From assembly GCA_944325335.1 (NCBI GenBank), contig CALUZR010000001.1, forward strand, positions 78,835 through 142,834: a DNA stretch of 64,000 nt, read 5' to 3'. Position 1 is the stretch's first letter. Each line of letters starts with the position of its first letter. Below, piece by piece: positions 18,583-27,947 of this stretch. This DNA is from an uncultured Parabacteroides sp. Lineage in GTDB: Bacteria > Bacteroidota > Bacteroidia > Bacteroidales > Tannerellaceae. The translations under genes were made by a program, and so were the position numbers. The notes beneath the pieces were generated by a model that was not told where the DNA came from, did no database searches, and saw only the letters and a list, made by a program, of their open reading frames with translations.

Positions 18583-20922
18583 ATGAATATAATTAGTAAT
18601 TGGAAGACTTACCTCAAGTTCCTCAGCCGGAACAAAGGTTATACGGCGATCGACCTCTTTGGACTCTCCGTATCACTTATGTTTGTATTATTAATCGGTG
18701 TCTATACTTGGCAGGAGTTCTCTACGGACCGATTCCATGAGAATAAAGACCGGATTTATATTGTAGGGACCAACTCGGTAGAGAACGGGTATAGCATGGC
18801 ACCACGTCTGGAGGCACGTTACCCAGAAATCGAGAAGACGTGCCGCATCGTCGACGTAGGATATGGTTCTCAACTGGGCGTAAAGGGAGATAACCGCAGT
18901 GTGAATGCCAACCTATTGTGTGCAGACTCCACCTTCTTCGATTTCTTCTCGTTCCGTTTGCTGCAAGGAGACCCGAAGCAAGTATTGGTTGCATCGTCGA
19001 ACGCGGTGGTGAGCCAAAGCTTCGCCCGCAAACTGTATGGGACGGAAGATGTGGTCGGGCGTTCGTTGGCAGTAGATACATTCCGTTACGTGATTAGCGG
19101 CGTGATGGAAAACCTCCACACGACCAGCCTCCCGAAAGCTGACGTCATCCTTTCTATCAAAGAAGCGCCTAACTACAATTGGAGCTTATCGTTTGGAAAT
19201 GGATTAGCAAATATGGCAGGAGCGGTCACGTTCGTCTTAACACATAAAGAGACCGACTTCCGCCAACGCGCCGACGATGTGTTGGCTTGGTATAAGACCT
19301 TCTTCTGGCCCTACGAACAGGGAACTGCCAAAGACATGCGCATCGAGAAGCTGACTGACTTCTACTTCTCCGGATGGAACAGCTACATGCTCCATGGCGG
19401 CGACAAACGCTTCGTACTTATTTTAATGTCAGTCGGCATCGTGATATTGCTCTTTGCCATGCTTAATTACATCAACCTAACCGTAGCACAAGCGGGATTT
19501 CGAGCGAAAGAGATGGCAACACGGCGTTTGTTGGGCTCAAGCCGCTCTGAACTCTTTTGGCGGTTGATGTCTGAATCTGTCTTAATGTGTACGATGGCGA
19601 TGTTGTTGGCTATCTTCTTTTCCTTCTACTTCGCACCCCTTGCCAATGATTTGCTTCGGACGCAATTAGACCTTTCGGTCTTGGCTTCACCTATCACTAT
19701 CGGAGCTATTATACTCTTTATTGTACTTTTGGGGTGTATTTCAGGTTGGCTTCCAGCTTCTGTTATTTCGAAAGTGCAACCCATTGATGTCGTACGCGGC
19801 ACATTTCGCACCAAAACAAAGATGACCTATAGCAAAGTCTTCATCACGTTCCAGAACTTTATTACCATCGTGATGCTAACCTGTTCGTTGGTCATGATTC
19901 TTCAAATCAACCATCTAATAAAAGCACCATTAGGATATAACACGAAGAGCCTCTACGTAGCCGAACTGAGATTGTCGAACCAAAGCAACGCACAGGCATT
20001 TGTCAACCAAGTGAGCGCATTAGGTGGCGTTTCGCGAGTAGGAAAGGCGATGCAAGTCCCCTTCTATAGTAATTACAACAACACAACAGTGTATGAAGAT
20101 GGTGGCGTCCAGCACAACATCAGTTTCCAAATGTACCACATGGACCGCACTACCTTCGATATATTAGGACTCCACATGAAGCAGGACAACCACTTGGCCG
20201 ACCCGAAATACTACCTGAACGAAGCAGCCATGCGCGAGATGAACCTCCCGATAAATGCTCCCAGTGCGAATATCGGAGGAGAAAACATCTCCATCGCCGG
20301 CGTTATCTCCGATTTCCACGAAGGGAATGTCTTGTCGAAAGTCTCTCCCGTCATGCTCCATTTCATGAAACCGGAAGATTACGTCGGTGTGGCTTTGGTG
20401 GAAATCCAGGGAAATCCGTATGAGACAGTAAAAGAAATCGAACAGATATATAGCAACCTGACCGGCGGCCTACTTCTGCAAGGTAAATTCCTGGACGATA
20501 CGGTAGAGCAGAGCTTCCAATCCCAAATCCGCCTCGCGAAGATCGTCGGTGTCTTTACATTCGTAGCCATACTGATCTCCCTGCTCGGTCTCTTGGCGAT
20601 GTCGACCTATTTCATCCAGCAACGCTCGTTGGAAGTGGCCGTGAGGAAGGTGTTCGGGTCGGACAATCGGCAAATCCTTACCCAGTTGGTGAAGACATTC
20701 CTGATGTATGTCGTCTTCGCCTTCTTCCTCGCGGTGCCCGTCGCCTACTATTTTATGAGTGATTGGCTGGCGGATTATAGCTACCGCATCGCGTTGAACC
20801 CGTTCATTTTCATAGGAGCTGGCGCGGTTTGCTTGCTGATTTCCTTCCTGACGGTCTTTTATCAAAGCTGGCACGCGGCGAATGCAAATCCGATTGATAG
20901 CTTCCGAAAAGCCAACCAATAG
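18583..20922 (+). CDS. MacB/FtsX-type ABC transporter permease (tandem paralogue 2)
   Basis: 779 residues and the last gene of the operon. The first ~45 residues and the last ~150 are nearly the same as in the gene before it, also at the DNA level (for example 20519-20790 against 18167-18440). The periplasmic domains, which probably contact substrate or adaptor, differ in many places. The FtsX blocks RAKEMATRRLLGSSRSELFWRL and QRSLEVAVRKVFGSDNRQI are conserved. The pattern points to tandem duplication with gene conversion at the ends and divergence in the middle. It is followed by a nested inverted-repeat element. Confidence 0.9.
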   Translation: MNIISNWKTYLKFLSRNKGYTAIDLFGLSVSLMFVLLIGVYTWQEFSTDRFHENKDRIYIVGTNSVENGYSMAPRLEARYPEIEKTCRIVDVGYGSQLGVKGDNRSVNANLLCADSTFFDFFSFRLLQGDPKQVLVASSNAVVSQSFARKLYGTEDVVGRSLAVDTFRYVISGVMENLHTTSLPKADVILSIKEAPNYNWSLSFGNGLANMAGAVTFVLTHKETDFRQRADDVLAWYKTFFWPYEQGTAKDMRIEKLTDFYFSGWNSYMLHGGDKRFVLILMSVGIVILLFAMLNYINLTVAQAGFRAKEMATRRLLGSSRSELFWRLMSESVLMCTMAMLLAIFFSFYFAPLANDLLRTQLDLSVLASPITIGAIILFIVLLGCISGWLPASVISKVQPIDVVRGTFRTKTKMTYSKVFITFQNFITIVMLTCSLVMILQINHLIKAPLGYNTKSLYVAELRLSNQSNAQAFVNQVSALGGVSRVGKAMQVPFYSNYNNTTVYEDGGVQHNISFQMYHMDRTTFDILGLHMKQDNHLADPKYYLNEAAMREMNLPINAPSANIGGENISIAGVISDFHEGNVLSKVSPVMLHFMKPEDYVGVALVEIQGNPYETVKEIEQIYSNLTGGLLLQGKFLDDTVEQSFQSQIRLAKIVGVFTFVAILISLLGLLAMSTYFIQQRSLEVAVRKVFGSDNRQILTQLVKTFLMYVVFAFFLAVPVAYYFMSDWLADYSYRIALNPFIFIGAGAVCLLISFLTVFYQSWHAANANPIDSFRKANQ

Positions 20923-20925
20923 GGA

Positions 20926-21068
20926 GGAAAACTTTTGTTTCCCGTTATCCTTTCCGCACGTATCGTCGATGTTTGTACAAATATCGACGATATTTGTTTA
21001 TCTTTAGACTAAAGATATAGAAATATCGACGATGCGTGTAGAAAAGATAACGAAGAAAGGAAGTTTTC
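20926..21068. repeat. Nested inverted-repeat intergenic element, copy B
   Basis: About 143 bp. Borders GGAAAACTT (20926-20934) and AAGTTTTC (21061-21068). Next come CGTTATC (20943-) and GATAACG (ending 21052), then ATCGTCGAT with ATCGACGATGCGTG (21025-21038), around the core ATCTTTAGACTAAAGAT (21000-21016). The organisation is the same as copies A and C. It separates the permease operon from bamD and may act as a terminator or REP-like element. Confidence 0.8.
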
Positions 21069-21145
21069 ACGCCGTCGAAAAGAAGAATCAGAGGCGTATT
21101 TCAGACTTTTTTAGGCGAAACCTTTTTTACTCTAAGAATTATTCC

Positions 21146-21153
21146 TAAATTTG
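21146..21153 (+). promoter_or_regulatory. -7 element for the bamD operon
   Basis: TAAATTTG matches TAnnTTTG, 26 bp before the bamD start. A T-run at about 21123-21128 stands at the -33 position but lacks the G of TTTG. Confidence 0.65.
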
Positions 21154-21178
21154 CACGCTAAACGTACAAGTTGATTGG

Positions 21179-21997
21179 ATGAAAAAGATTGTATTATTTT
21201 GGATGATGAGTGCGGCTGTCTTGTTTTCCCTCTCTTCTTGTGGAGAATATAACAAGATATTGAAAAGCACAGACTATGAATTGAAGTATTCCTACGCGAA
21301 GAAGTATTTCAACGCAAAGCAATACTCCAAGTCGGCGACGTTGTTGGATGAATTGGTTCCAATCTTTAAAGGTACGGCCTACGCGGAAGAATCCCTTTAT
21401 TTGCTTGCCCAAAGTTACTATGGACAAGAGGATTACCAAACGGCCTCCCAGTATTTCGAGAATTACTACAAAACGTATCCGAAGGGGGAATACACAGAGC
21501 TTTCCCGCTACTATTCGGGTTATGGCCTTTATCTGGATTCGCCTGATCCTAAGCTGGATCAGTCGCAAACCTACAAGGCCATCGAGCAGTTACAGCTTTA
21601 CCTCGATTATTACCCGCAGAGCGAACGGGCGCCCGAAGCGCAACGCATCCTTTTCGAATTGCAGGAAAAGCTGGCATTGAAGGAATTGCTCGCCACGAAG
21701 CTCTACTTCAACCTCGGCACGTATATGGGAAACAATTACCTCTCGGCCGTGATTACGGCAGAGAATGCGCTGAAGAATTATCCCTATTCCAAATACCGCG
21801 AAGAGTTCATGATCATTATGCTCCGTTCGAGATACGAATTGGCGCGGGTGAGTGTGGACGAGAAATTGCAAGGGCGTTATCGCGACGTGGTAGACGAGTA
21901 TTACAACTACACGAACGAATATCCCGAAGGCCAATACCTGAAGGAAGCCCAAAAGTATTTCGAATATGCGAACAAACGAATCACAAATACGTATTAA
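21179..21997 (+). CDS. bamD: Outer-membrane assembly lipoprotein BamD
   Basis: 272 residues. The lipoprotein signal ends FSLSSC with lipid-modified Cys at residue 21, then GEYNKILKSTD. TPR-like helices follow (YAKKYFNAKQYSKSATLLDELVPIFKGTAYAEESLYLLAQSYYGQEDYQTASQYFENY), as in BamD/YfiO, the periplasmic lipoprotein that works with BamA to insert outer-membrane beta-barrels. That includes the SusC and TolC proteins of this window. Length and repeat order are normal. It starts an operon-like row with rpoZ, a DUF4293 gene and holB, a common arrangement in Bacteroidales. Confidence 0.93.
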   Translation: MKKIVLFWMMSAAVLFSLSSCGEYNKILKSTDYELKYSYAKKYFNAKQYSKSATLLDELVPIFKGTAYAEESLYLLAQSYYGQEDYQTASQYFENYYKTYPKGEYTELSRYYSGYGLYLDSPDPKLDQSQTYKAIEQLQLYLDYYPQSERAPEAQRILFELQEKLALKELLATKLYFNLGTYMGNNYLSAVITAENALKNYPYSKYREEFMIIMLRSRYELARVSVDEKLQGRYRDVVDEYYNYTNEYPEGQYLKEAQKYFEYANKRITNTY

Positions 21998-22024
21998 ATC
22001 GAATTAATAAATAATAAAGAAAGT

Positions 22025-22363
22025 ATGGATTACAGAAAGACAAACGCGCCGTCCAACACGGTCACACGCGATTTGATGAAACTCTGCGCCGATACGGGCA
22101 ATATCTACGAAACGGTAGCTATTATCGCCAAACGTGCGAACCAGATCAGCGTCGAGATGAAGCAAGACCTGGAAAAGAAATTGCAGGAGTTCGCTTCGTA
22201 TAACGATAACTTGGAAGAAGTGTTCGAGAACCGCGAACAGATTGAGATCTCTCGCTACTATGAAAAGTTGCCGAAGCCAACCCTCATCGCGGCGAAAGAA
22301 TACGAAGATGGGAAGGTTTACTTCCGCAATCCGGCCAAGGAGAAGAATAACTTCAACAATTAA
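22025..22363 (+). CDS. rpoZ: RNA polymerase omega-like subunit (Rpb6 family)
   Basis: 112 residues, the usual size of the Bacteroidetes omega subunit. It begins MDYRKTNAPSNTVTRDLMKLCADTGNIYETVAIIAKRANQI, which carries the family's helical segment (YETVAIIAKRANQI). A charged C-terminal part includes KPTLIAAKEYEDGKVYF. Omega aids assembly and stability of the core RNA polymerase. It lies 27 bp after bamD in the same direction. The assignment rests on sequence resemblance and on the conserved neighbour order. Confidence 0.85.
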   Translation: MDYRKTNAPSNTVTRDLMKLCADTGNIYETVAIIAKRANQISVEMKQDLEKKLQEFASYNDNLEEVFENREQIEISRYYEKLPKPTLIAAKEYEDGKVYFRNPAKEKNNFNN

Positions 22364-22379
22364 ATAAGTTTTTTGACAT

Positions 22380-22438
22380 AGCGGAGGCACGGAGACATAG
22401 CGTTTTAGGCTTCTTGTCTTTGTGCCTTCTCTTTTTTA
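22380..22438 (+). terminator. Imperfect hairpin with T-run after rpoZ
   Basis: AGGCACGGAGACA pairs imperfectly with TGTCTTTGTGCCT, followed by TTTTTTATA. It belongs to the same CACGGAG-type repeat seen at 25263-25345. It may reduce read-through from rpoZ into the DUF4293 gene. Confidence 0.5.
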
Positions 22439-22458
22439 TATAATACATTGATTGCGAT

Positions 22459-22923
22459 ATGATACAAAGAGTACAGACATTATACTTATTGGCTATTGTC
22501 ATCTTAATGGTTATCACCCTATTCTCTCCCTTGGCTACGCTGATGATCGGAGAACAAGTCTGCACGTTTGATGCTACCGGCATCTCGACTACCTTGACCG
22601 AAAAGCCGGAATTGCTCTTCCCTACGTGGGGATTGTTTGTCCTTTCGGCGGTGATCGCCTTGATTGCCATGGTGACGATCTTCCTCTATCGGAAACGTAT
22701 CCTGCAAATCCGGCTGAGTGTCTTCAACGGGTTGCTGATGATAGGCTTCTATGGCCTGTTCATTTATTATATGAGTACGATTGGCGCAGGAGACGAGGAG
22801 ATGAACTATTCACTCAAGATCGCACTCGGGCTTCCGCTCGTCTGCTTGATATTGGACTATTTGGCCATCCGCAATATCGGGGCGGATGAAGTATTGGTAC
22901 GCTCGTTGGACCGCTTGCGTTAA
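22459..22923 (+). CDS. DUF4293 four-helix membrane protein
   Basis: 154 residues with four hydrophobic segments at about residues 7-30 (LYLLAIVILMVITLFSPLATLMI), 54-75 (LFVLSAVIALIAMVTIFLY), 86-108 and 122-140. The start MIQRVQTLYLLA and the membrane pattern fit DUF4293, found in Bacteroidetes beside rpoZ and holB. The function is not known. It ends 15 bp before holB, so the two are probably co-transcribed. Confidence 0.8.
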   Translation: MIQRVQTLYLLAIVILMVITLFSPLATLMIGEQVCTFDATGISTTLTEKPELLFPTWGLFVLSAVIALIAMVTIFLYRKRILQIRLSVFNGLLMIGFYGLFIYYMSTIGAGDEEMNYSLKIALGLPLVCLILDYLAIRNIGADEVLVRSLDRLR

Positions 22924-22938
22924 AAGACGGGAAGAAGG

Positions 22939-24063
22939 ATGTATTTCAGGGACATTATTGGCCAGGAAGCCATCAAACGGCATTTGATTGAGTCCGCCCG
23001 TTCAGGAGTTGTGCCCCATGCGCAACTCTTCACCGAGCGGGGCGGAACGGGTTCGTTTGCCTTGGCACTGGCTTATGCCCAATACCTGAATTGCACCGAA
23101 CGAAGCGAGACGGATGCGTGCGGGCATTGTCCTTCGTGCCTGAAATACGATGCCTTGGCGCATCCCGACCTCCACTTTGTCTTTCCCATCGTCGCCAAGA
23201 AGGAGCGGAAGAAGGAGATTTGTGATGATTACCTTCCCGAATGGCGTGCGTTCCTGCAAGAACATACCTATTTCGGATTGGATGAATGGCTCGACGCCAT
23301 GGAGGCCGGTAATTCGCAAGCCCTAATCTACTCGAAGGAGAGCGACGAGATTGTGCATAAGCTCAGCCTCAAGATATACGAAGCGGAATACCGCGTCTTG
23401 CTGGTCTGGATGCCGGAGAAGCTCCACCCGACGTGCGCCAACAAACTCCTCAAAGTCATCGAAGAGCCGCCCGCCAAGACCGTCATCCTCATGGTATCGG
23501 AAACGCCGGATATGGTATTGGGGACGATCCAATCGCGCGCCCAGCGGCTCAACATCCCCGCCATTCTGCCCGAAGACATGGCACATGCGCTGGAAACCCG
23601 CTTCGGCCTCGTGCCTGAAGACGCGAAATATGTAGCGCATCTGGCGAATGGGAATTTCCTAAAGGCAGTCGAAGCCATCAGTGTAAACGAGGAAACGCAG
23701 TTCTTCCTCGAGCAATTCAAACAGATTATGCGCAATTCGTGGGCAAGGAACGTGAAGGCGATGAAGGAACAAGCCGACCTGCTCGCCTCTATCGGACGGG
23801 AAAAGCAGAAGAACTTCCTCGCCTATTGCCAGCGCCTCGTCCGCGAGAACTTCGTCTATCGTTTCCAAGCGCCCGAACTCAACTACATGAACCGCGACGA
23901 AGCCACGTTTGCCATCCGCTTCTCCCCTTTCGTCAACGAGCGCAACGTCTTCGACCTGATGGAAGAGCTGGACAAGGCCGAGCAGCACATCACCCAAAAC
24001 GTCAACCCGAAAATGGTATTCTTCGACTTAGCCCTGAAGATAACCGTCCTCATCAAACGCTAA
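22939..24063 (+). CDS. holB: DNA polymerase III delta' subunit
   Basis: 374 residues. It is part of the clamp loader that places the beta clamp on primed DNA. The start FRDIIGQEAIKRHLIESARSGVVPHAQLF is typical. The P-loop is degenerate (ERGGTGSFALA), as expected for delta'. A zinc-binding set follows (CTERSETDACGHCPSC, about residues 52-67). The SRC-like motif is seen as IQSRAQRLNIP, with KLLKVIEEPPAKTVILMVSETPD before it. Last gene of the bamD row. Its stop overlaps the start of a 23-bp tandem array. Confidence 0.93.
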   Translation: MYFRDIIGQEAIKRHLIESARSGVVPHAQLFTERGGTGSFALALAYAQYLNCTERSETDACGHCPSCLKYDALAHPDLHFVFPIVAKKERKKEICDDYLPEWRAFLQEHTYFGLDEWLDAMEAGNSQALIYSKESDEIVHKLSLKIYEAEYRVLLVWMPEKLHPTCANKLLKVIEEPPAKTVILMVSETPDMVLGTIQSRAQRLNIPAILPEDMAHALETRFGLVPEDAKYVAHLANGNFLKAVEAISVNEETQFFLEQFKQIMRNSWARNVKAMKEQADLLASIGREKQKNFLAYCQRLVRENFVYRFQAPELNYMNRDEATFAIRFSPFVNERNVFDLMEELDKAEQHITQNVNPKMVFFDLALKITVLIKR

Positions 24064-24205
24064 GCTACCAGCCACGCGGTAGAAGGTCTGCCCCGAGCGC
24101 GGTAGAGATGCTACCACGTACGCGGTAGAGATGCTACCACGTACGCGGTAGAAGGTCTGCCCCGAGCGCGGTAGAGGTGCTACCACGTACGCGGTAGAGG
24201 TCGTG
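24064..24205. repeat. 23-bp tandem array after holB
   Basis: The core CGCGGTAG starts at 24075, 24098, 24121, 24144, 24167 and 24190, exactly 23 bp apart. Two unit types are mixed: GCTACCACGTACGCGGTAG (itself a near-palindrome) and AGGTCTGCCCCGAGCGCGGTAG. It fills the gap between the convergent holB and Gfo/Idh/MocA genes. It may act in termination or is a minisatellite. Confidence 0.85.
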
Positions 24206-24213
24206 CCGAACGA

Positions 24214-25236
24214 CTAACGCGACGCATCCGCCGGATAGACGACCCCCAACTGGCGGCGCACCTCGTCGATGATTTCCATCGTAATCAAGGAATTCGCATG
24301 GCTATTGATGGCCGATTCGCGCTTGCCTGCCGCGATCAAATCGAGGAACTCGGCTACTTCATAATAATATTCATCGTGCGGAGTGGGCACGGTGAGGTCG
24401 ACAACCTCAGTCGCTGGTCCTTTTCCCGAAGCTGCTGCGGGGCGCGGATGCCACGTCACCCGGTTGATTTGGTTGATGCGGTCCGCCATCAGATTCCCAC
24501 TTTCCCCCTCTATTTCCGTAGGAAGCGAAGAGTTTGCAATCTTTGAATAAAGGATGGTAGCGTTCATGCCTTCGTATGCGAAGTTCACGGCGCCTTGCCC
24601 GTCCACACCGCTATGCAGGACAAAGCCCGATGCCTGTATCGCACGTGGACGGCCAAAGAGCACGACCATCGGGTAAATCGTATAGATGCCAATGTCCATC
24701 ATCGCCCCGTTCGAATAGGCCGGGTTAAAGGCATTCAAGACAATGCCTTCCTTAAATTTGTCTTAGCGCGAAGAGTATTGGCAATAGGCCGAGAAATAAC
24801 GCCGCACCGTGCCGACCTTCGGCAACGCCTCCCGCAAGGCGAGGAAATTGGGCGTCAACGTAGGCTTCATCGCCTCCATCAAGGTTACGCCATATTGCTT
24901 CGACGCCTCGACCATCTCCCGTGCTTCCCGCGCATTCGAGGCCAAAGGCTTTTCGCACAAGACATGCTTCCCGTGCTTCATGCAAAGGATGCTCTGCGAG
25001 GCGTGCAGGAAATTGGGCGAAGCGATATACACCGCATCGATAAGCGGACTCTTCGCCATCTCTTCCAACGAAGTAAACGTATGGGGAATCTGGTATTTCG
25101 CCGCAAACTCATCCGCCCGCTCTTGGGTGCGGGAATAGACGGCCGCCAATTCGAAGCGTTCGTCTTCGCGCGCCCCGGCGATGACCCAATCGGTAATGAA
25201 ATTCGTACCGACGATGCCAAACCTTATCTTTTCCAT
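24214..25236 (-). pseudogene. Gfo/Idh/MocA-family oxidoreductase with internal stop
   Basis: NAD(P)-dependent sugar or inositol dehydrogenase family. The frame reads from MEKIRFGIVGTNFITDWVIAGA (Rossmann start) through ASPNFLHASQSILCMKHGKHVLCEKPLASNA (family Lys-Pro motif) to YCQYSSR. It is then stopped by TAA at 24765-24763 and resumes in the same frame as DKFKEGIVLNAFNPAYSNGAMMDIGIYTI down to 24214. In related proteins a Tyr is usual between SSR and DKFKEG, so one base change (TAC/TAT to TAA) explains the stop. Together the parts give ~340 codons, the normal length. The downstream half could start at an internal Met but would lack the NAD domain. Either a recent null mutation or a sequencing error. 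Confidence 0.85.
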
Positions 25237-25262
25237 ATACCTTTATATAATGTAATCATAGA

Positions 25263-25345
25263 AAAACACGGAGACACAGAGACACGGAGCTTTTAATTGT
25301 TCATTGTTAATTATTAATTGCTCTGCGTCGCTGTGCCTCCGTGTG
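25263..25345. repeat. CACGGAG-type long hairpin between gcvT and the Gfo gene
   Basis: ACACGGAGACACAGAGAC (left) and CTCTGCGTCGCTGTGCCTCC (right) pair imperfectly around an AT-rich loop with ATTGTTAATTATTAATTG. The same type of sequence occurs after rpoZ. It probably terminates the pepT-gcvT transcript. Confidence 0.6.
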
Positions 25346-25351
25346 TAAATC

Positions 25352-26437
25352 TTATTTACGGAATGGAGCCTTTACGACTTGCGCCTTCAGGTTCCGGTTG
25401 CGCACTTGGATGTAAATCTCGGTGCCAACTTTCCAAAGCGGCGTTTGGACATAGCCCATGCCAATGCCTTTCTTCAAGACGGGAGACATCGTACCCGACG
25501 TCACCACACCGATTTGCTTTCCTTCCGCGTCTACAATCGGATAACCATGGCGTGGAATTCCTTTATCGACCATCTCGAACGCGCACAATTTGCGGCTCAC
25601 GCCCTCTTTCTTCTGGCGTTCCAATTCCGCGCGGTTGGTAAAGTTCTTGCCATCGACGAACTTCGTAATCCAGCCCAGGCCGGCTTCGATGGGCGACGTC
25701 GTATCGTCGAGGTCGTTTCCATACAGGCAGAAGCCCATTTCGAGGCGGAGCGTATCGCGCGCACCCAATCCGATCGGCTTGATGCCTTCCGGCTTTCCTG
25801 CTTCGAAGATCGCATTCCAAATGGTCATCGCATCGCTCGGATAGAAGTAAAGTTCGAAGCCGCCCGCACCTGTATAGCCAGTATTCGAGATGATGACATT
25901 TTTGCATCCCGCAAACTCGCCTGTAGTAAAGGCATAATAAGGAATAGAAGCGAGGTCGACCGGCGTGAGCTTCTGCAATACCTCTTGCGCTTTCGGCCCT
26001 TGAATGGCGAGCTGGGCGATGTTGTCAGACGCATTCTCCAACTCGGCGCCCATCGGGTTATGGCTCACGCACCAATTCCAGTCCTTTTCGATGTTCGCGG
26101 CATTCACCACGAGCATGTATTTCTCCGGCTCGTAATGATAGACGATCAAGTCATCCACGATACCGCCCTGTTCGTTCGGGAAACACGTATATTGCGCCTT
26201 GCCGAGCGGAAGGATGGAAGCGTCGTTGGAAGTAATGGCCTGGATGAAATCCAATGCCTTCGGTCCTTTTACCCAGAACTCGCCCATGTGCGAGACATCG
26301 AACACGCCCACGCCGTTCACTACGGTCATGTGCTCGTCGATGATTCCGGAATATTCAATCGGCATATTATAGCCGGCAAATTCGTGCATCTTAGCGCCTA
26401 AGGCGATGTGCACGTCGGTAAATGGAGTTGTTTTCAT
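25352..26437 (-). CDS. gcvT: Glycine cleavage system aminomethyltransferase (T protein)
   Basis: 361 residues. It transfers the aminomethyl methylene to tetrahydrofolate and releases ammonia from the H-protein-bound intermediate. Family marks: [32 protein letters not shown] at the start, [30 protein letters not shown] (about 195-206), and the folate-site stretch [34 protein letters not shown] (about 220-255). Length is normal. No gcvP, gcvH or glycine riboswitch is nearby. It lies 42 bp after pepT on the same strand, so the two may be co-transcribed. Confidence 0.96.
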   Translation of the reverse strand: MKTTPFTDVHIALGAKMHEFAGYNMPIEYSGIIDEHMTVVNGVGVFDVSHMGEFWVKGPKALDFIQAITSNDASILPLGKAQYTCFPNEQGGIVDDLIVYHYEPEKYMLVVNAANIEKDWNWCVSHNPMGAELENASDNIAQLAIQGPKAQEVLQKLTPVDLASIPYYAFTTGEFAGCKNVIISNTGYTGAGGFELYFYPSDAMTIWNAIFEAGKPEGIKPIGLGARDTLRLEMGFCLYGNDLDDTTSPIEAGLGWITKFVDGKNFTNRAELERQKKEGVSRKLCAFEMVDKGIPRHGYPIVDAEGKQIGVVTSGTMSPVLKKGIGMGYVQTPLWKVGTEIYIQVRNRNLKAQVVKAPFRK

Positions 26438-26479
26438 TCTTTCACGATTTAGATTGCTATATTATATAATGTATATGTC

Positions 26480-27697
26480 TCATGCTTTAGCCGCCAGTTC
26501 GGCAATCTTGGCCACGGTCTGCATCGCCTTTTCGAGCGAAGGGACGGGAATGTATTCATACCGTCCGTGGAAATTATGTCCGCCCGTGAAGAGGTTCGGG
26601 CAAGGAAGTCCCATGAACGAAAGCCGCGCGCCGTCCGTTCCGCCTCGGATGGGTTGGATCTTCGGCGCTACGCCTATCTCCTTCATGGCTTGCGATGCCA
26701 GATCCACGATGTGTTGCTTCGGTTCTACTATCTCGCGCATGTTGTAATATTGGTCGCGTACGATGAGGGTCGTACTATTCGGATGTGCTTCGTTCATACG
26801 AGCCACCAAATCGGCCAACAACGCTTTCTTCTCTTCAAACAATGTGCGCGAATGGTCCCGGATAATATAACCCAGCGAAGCCTCTTCGACCGAACCGCCC
26901 ATATCCACCAGATGGAAGAAACCTTCATACCCATCCGTATGCTCCGGACGAGCTTCGGCGGGAAGCCATGAAGCGAACTCTACGGCCAGCAGCGCGGCGT
27001 TCACCATCTTGTCTTTTGCCGTACCTGGATGCACGTTCAGCCCCTTGAAAAGCACTTGTGCCGAGGCGGCATTGAAGTTTTCGTATTCCAATTCGCCGAT
27101 AGCACCTCCATCGACCGTATAAGCCCATTCGCATCCGAACTTGGCCACGTCGAAATGGTCCGCGCCCTGGCCGATTTCCTCGTCTGGTGTGAACCCGATG
27201 CGAATCTTTCCATGCTTGATTTCCGGATGCGCCTTCAGGTATTCCATGGCCGAAACAATCGCTGCCACGCCGGCTTTATCGTCTGCACCGAGGAGCGTGG
27301 TACCATCCGTCACGACCAACTCCTGCCCTACGTAGTCTGCCATTTCGGGGAACATGGCCGGAGAGAGGCGGATATCATTTGCCTCGTTCAATACAATATC
27401 GCCGCCCTCATAGCGCACGATGCGCGCCTTCACGCCTTCGCCTTTCATGTCGGGCGATGTATCCAAGTGCGAAATAAAACCGATAGTCGGCACCTTCTCG
27501 TCCGTATTGGCGGGAAGCGTAGCCATCACATACGCATGTTCGTCGATGGAAATTTCCTCCAATCCCAGCGTTTCCAATTCTTTTACCAACGCTTCGGCAA
27601 ACACTTGTTGCCCAGGCGTGCTGGGCGTCATGCCCGACGTTTCGCTCGATTGCGTAGCGAACGTCACGTATCCTAAAAATCGTTCTAATACTGTCAT
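26480..27697 (-). CDS. pepT: Peptidase T (tripeptide aminopeptidase)
   Basis: 405 residues, M20 metallopeptidase family. It releases N-terminal residues from tripeptides in the cytoplasm. Metal-binding motifs are visible: [11 protein letters not shown] (His and Asp, about residue 75-83), [13 protein letters not shown] (bridging Asp, about 135-147), [14 protein letters not shown] (catalytic Glu pair, about 172-176), [17 protein letters not shown], and a late His in [16 protein letters not shown]. No signal peptide. It probably forms a two-gene unit with gcvT. Confidence 0.96.
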   Translation of the reverse strand: MTVLERFLGYVTFATQSSETSGMTPSTPGQQVFAEALVKELETLGLEEISIDEHAYVMATLPANTDEKVPTIGFISHLDTSPDMKGEGVKARIVRYEGGDIVLNEANDIRLSPAMFPEMADYVGQELVVTDGTTLLGADDKAGVAAIVSAMEYLKAHPEIKHGKIRIGFTPDEEIGQGADHFDVAKFGCEWAYTVDGGAIGELEYENFNAASAQVLFKGLNVHPGTAKDKMVNAALLAVEFASWLPAEARPEHTDGYEGFFHLVDMGGSVEEASLGYIIRDHSRTLFEEKKALLADLVARMNEAHPNSTTLIVRDQYYNMREIVEPKQHIVDLASQAMKEIGVAPKIQPIRGGTDGARLSFMGLPCPNLFTGGHNFHGRYEYIPVPSLEKAMQTVAKIAELAAKA

Positions 27698-27842
27698 ATT
27701 GTTAGATTTATAATTTATACCCTATCTAAGGAGCGATAAAATTAGACAAAGGAAACGAGATATACAAATCACTTTGGAAAAATATAGTTATAAAACTTCG
27801 AAACATACGAGAAAAAGTCTGCGACGTGCCGTTTGATTCTCT

Positions 27843-27947
27843 ATCTTTAGCCTAAAGATATATATCTGCAACCTAAAGATACATATCTGCAGCCTAAAGA
27901 TACATATCTGCAGCCTAAAGATACATATCTTTAACCTAAAGATAGAC
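27843..27947. repeat. 21-bp tandem array, five units
   Basis: Units of the type ATCTGCAGCCTAAAGATACAT, five in a row. The first and last units carry ATCTTTA(G/A)CCTAAAGAT. The same palindrome is the core of the nested elements at 10.4, 20.9 and 61.4 kb, so this array may have arisen by amplification of that core. It lies in the 528-bp gap between divergent pepT and susC. The rest of that gap holds only the susC promoter and AT-rich DNA. Confidence 0.85.

Noticed and set aside
24763..24765. UAA recoded as a sense codon in the Gfo gene
   Set aside because: TAA is the ordinary stop for many genes here (for example topB's neighbours, nifJ, holB), so recoding is not supported.
25379..26401. 340-residue plus-strand frame opposite gcvT
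   Set aside because: gcvT is complete and well conserved on the other strand; this is a shadow frame caused by codon bias.
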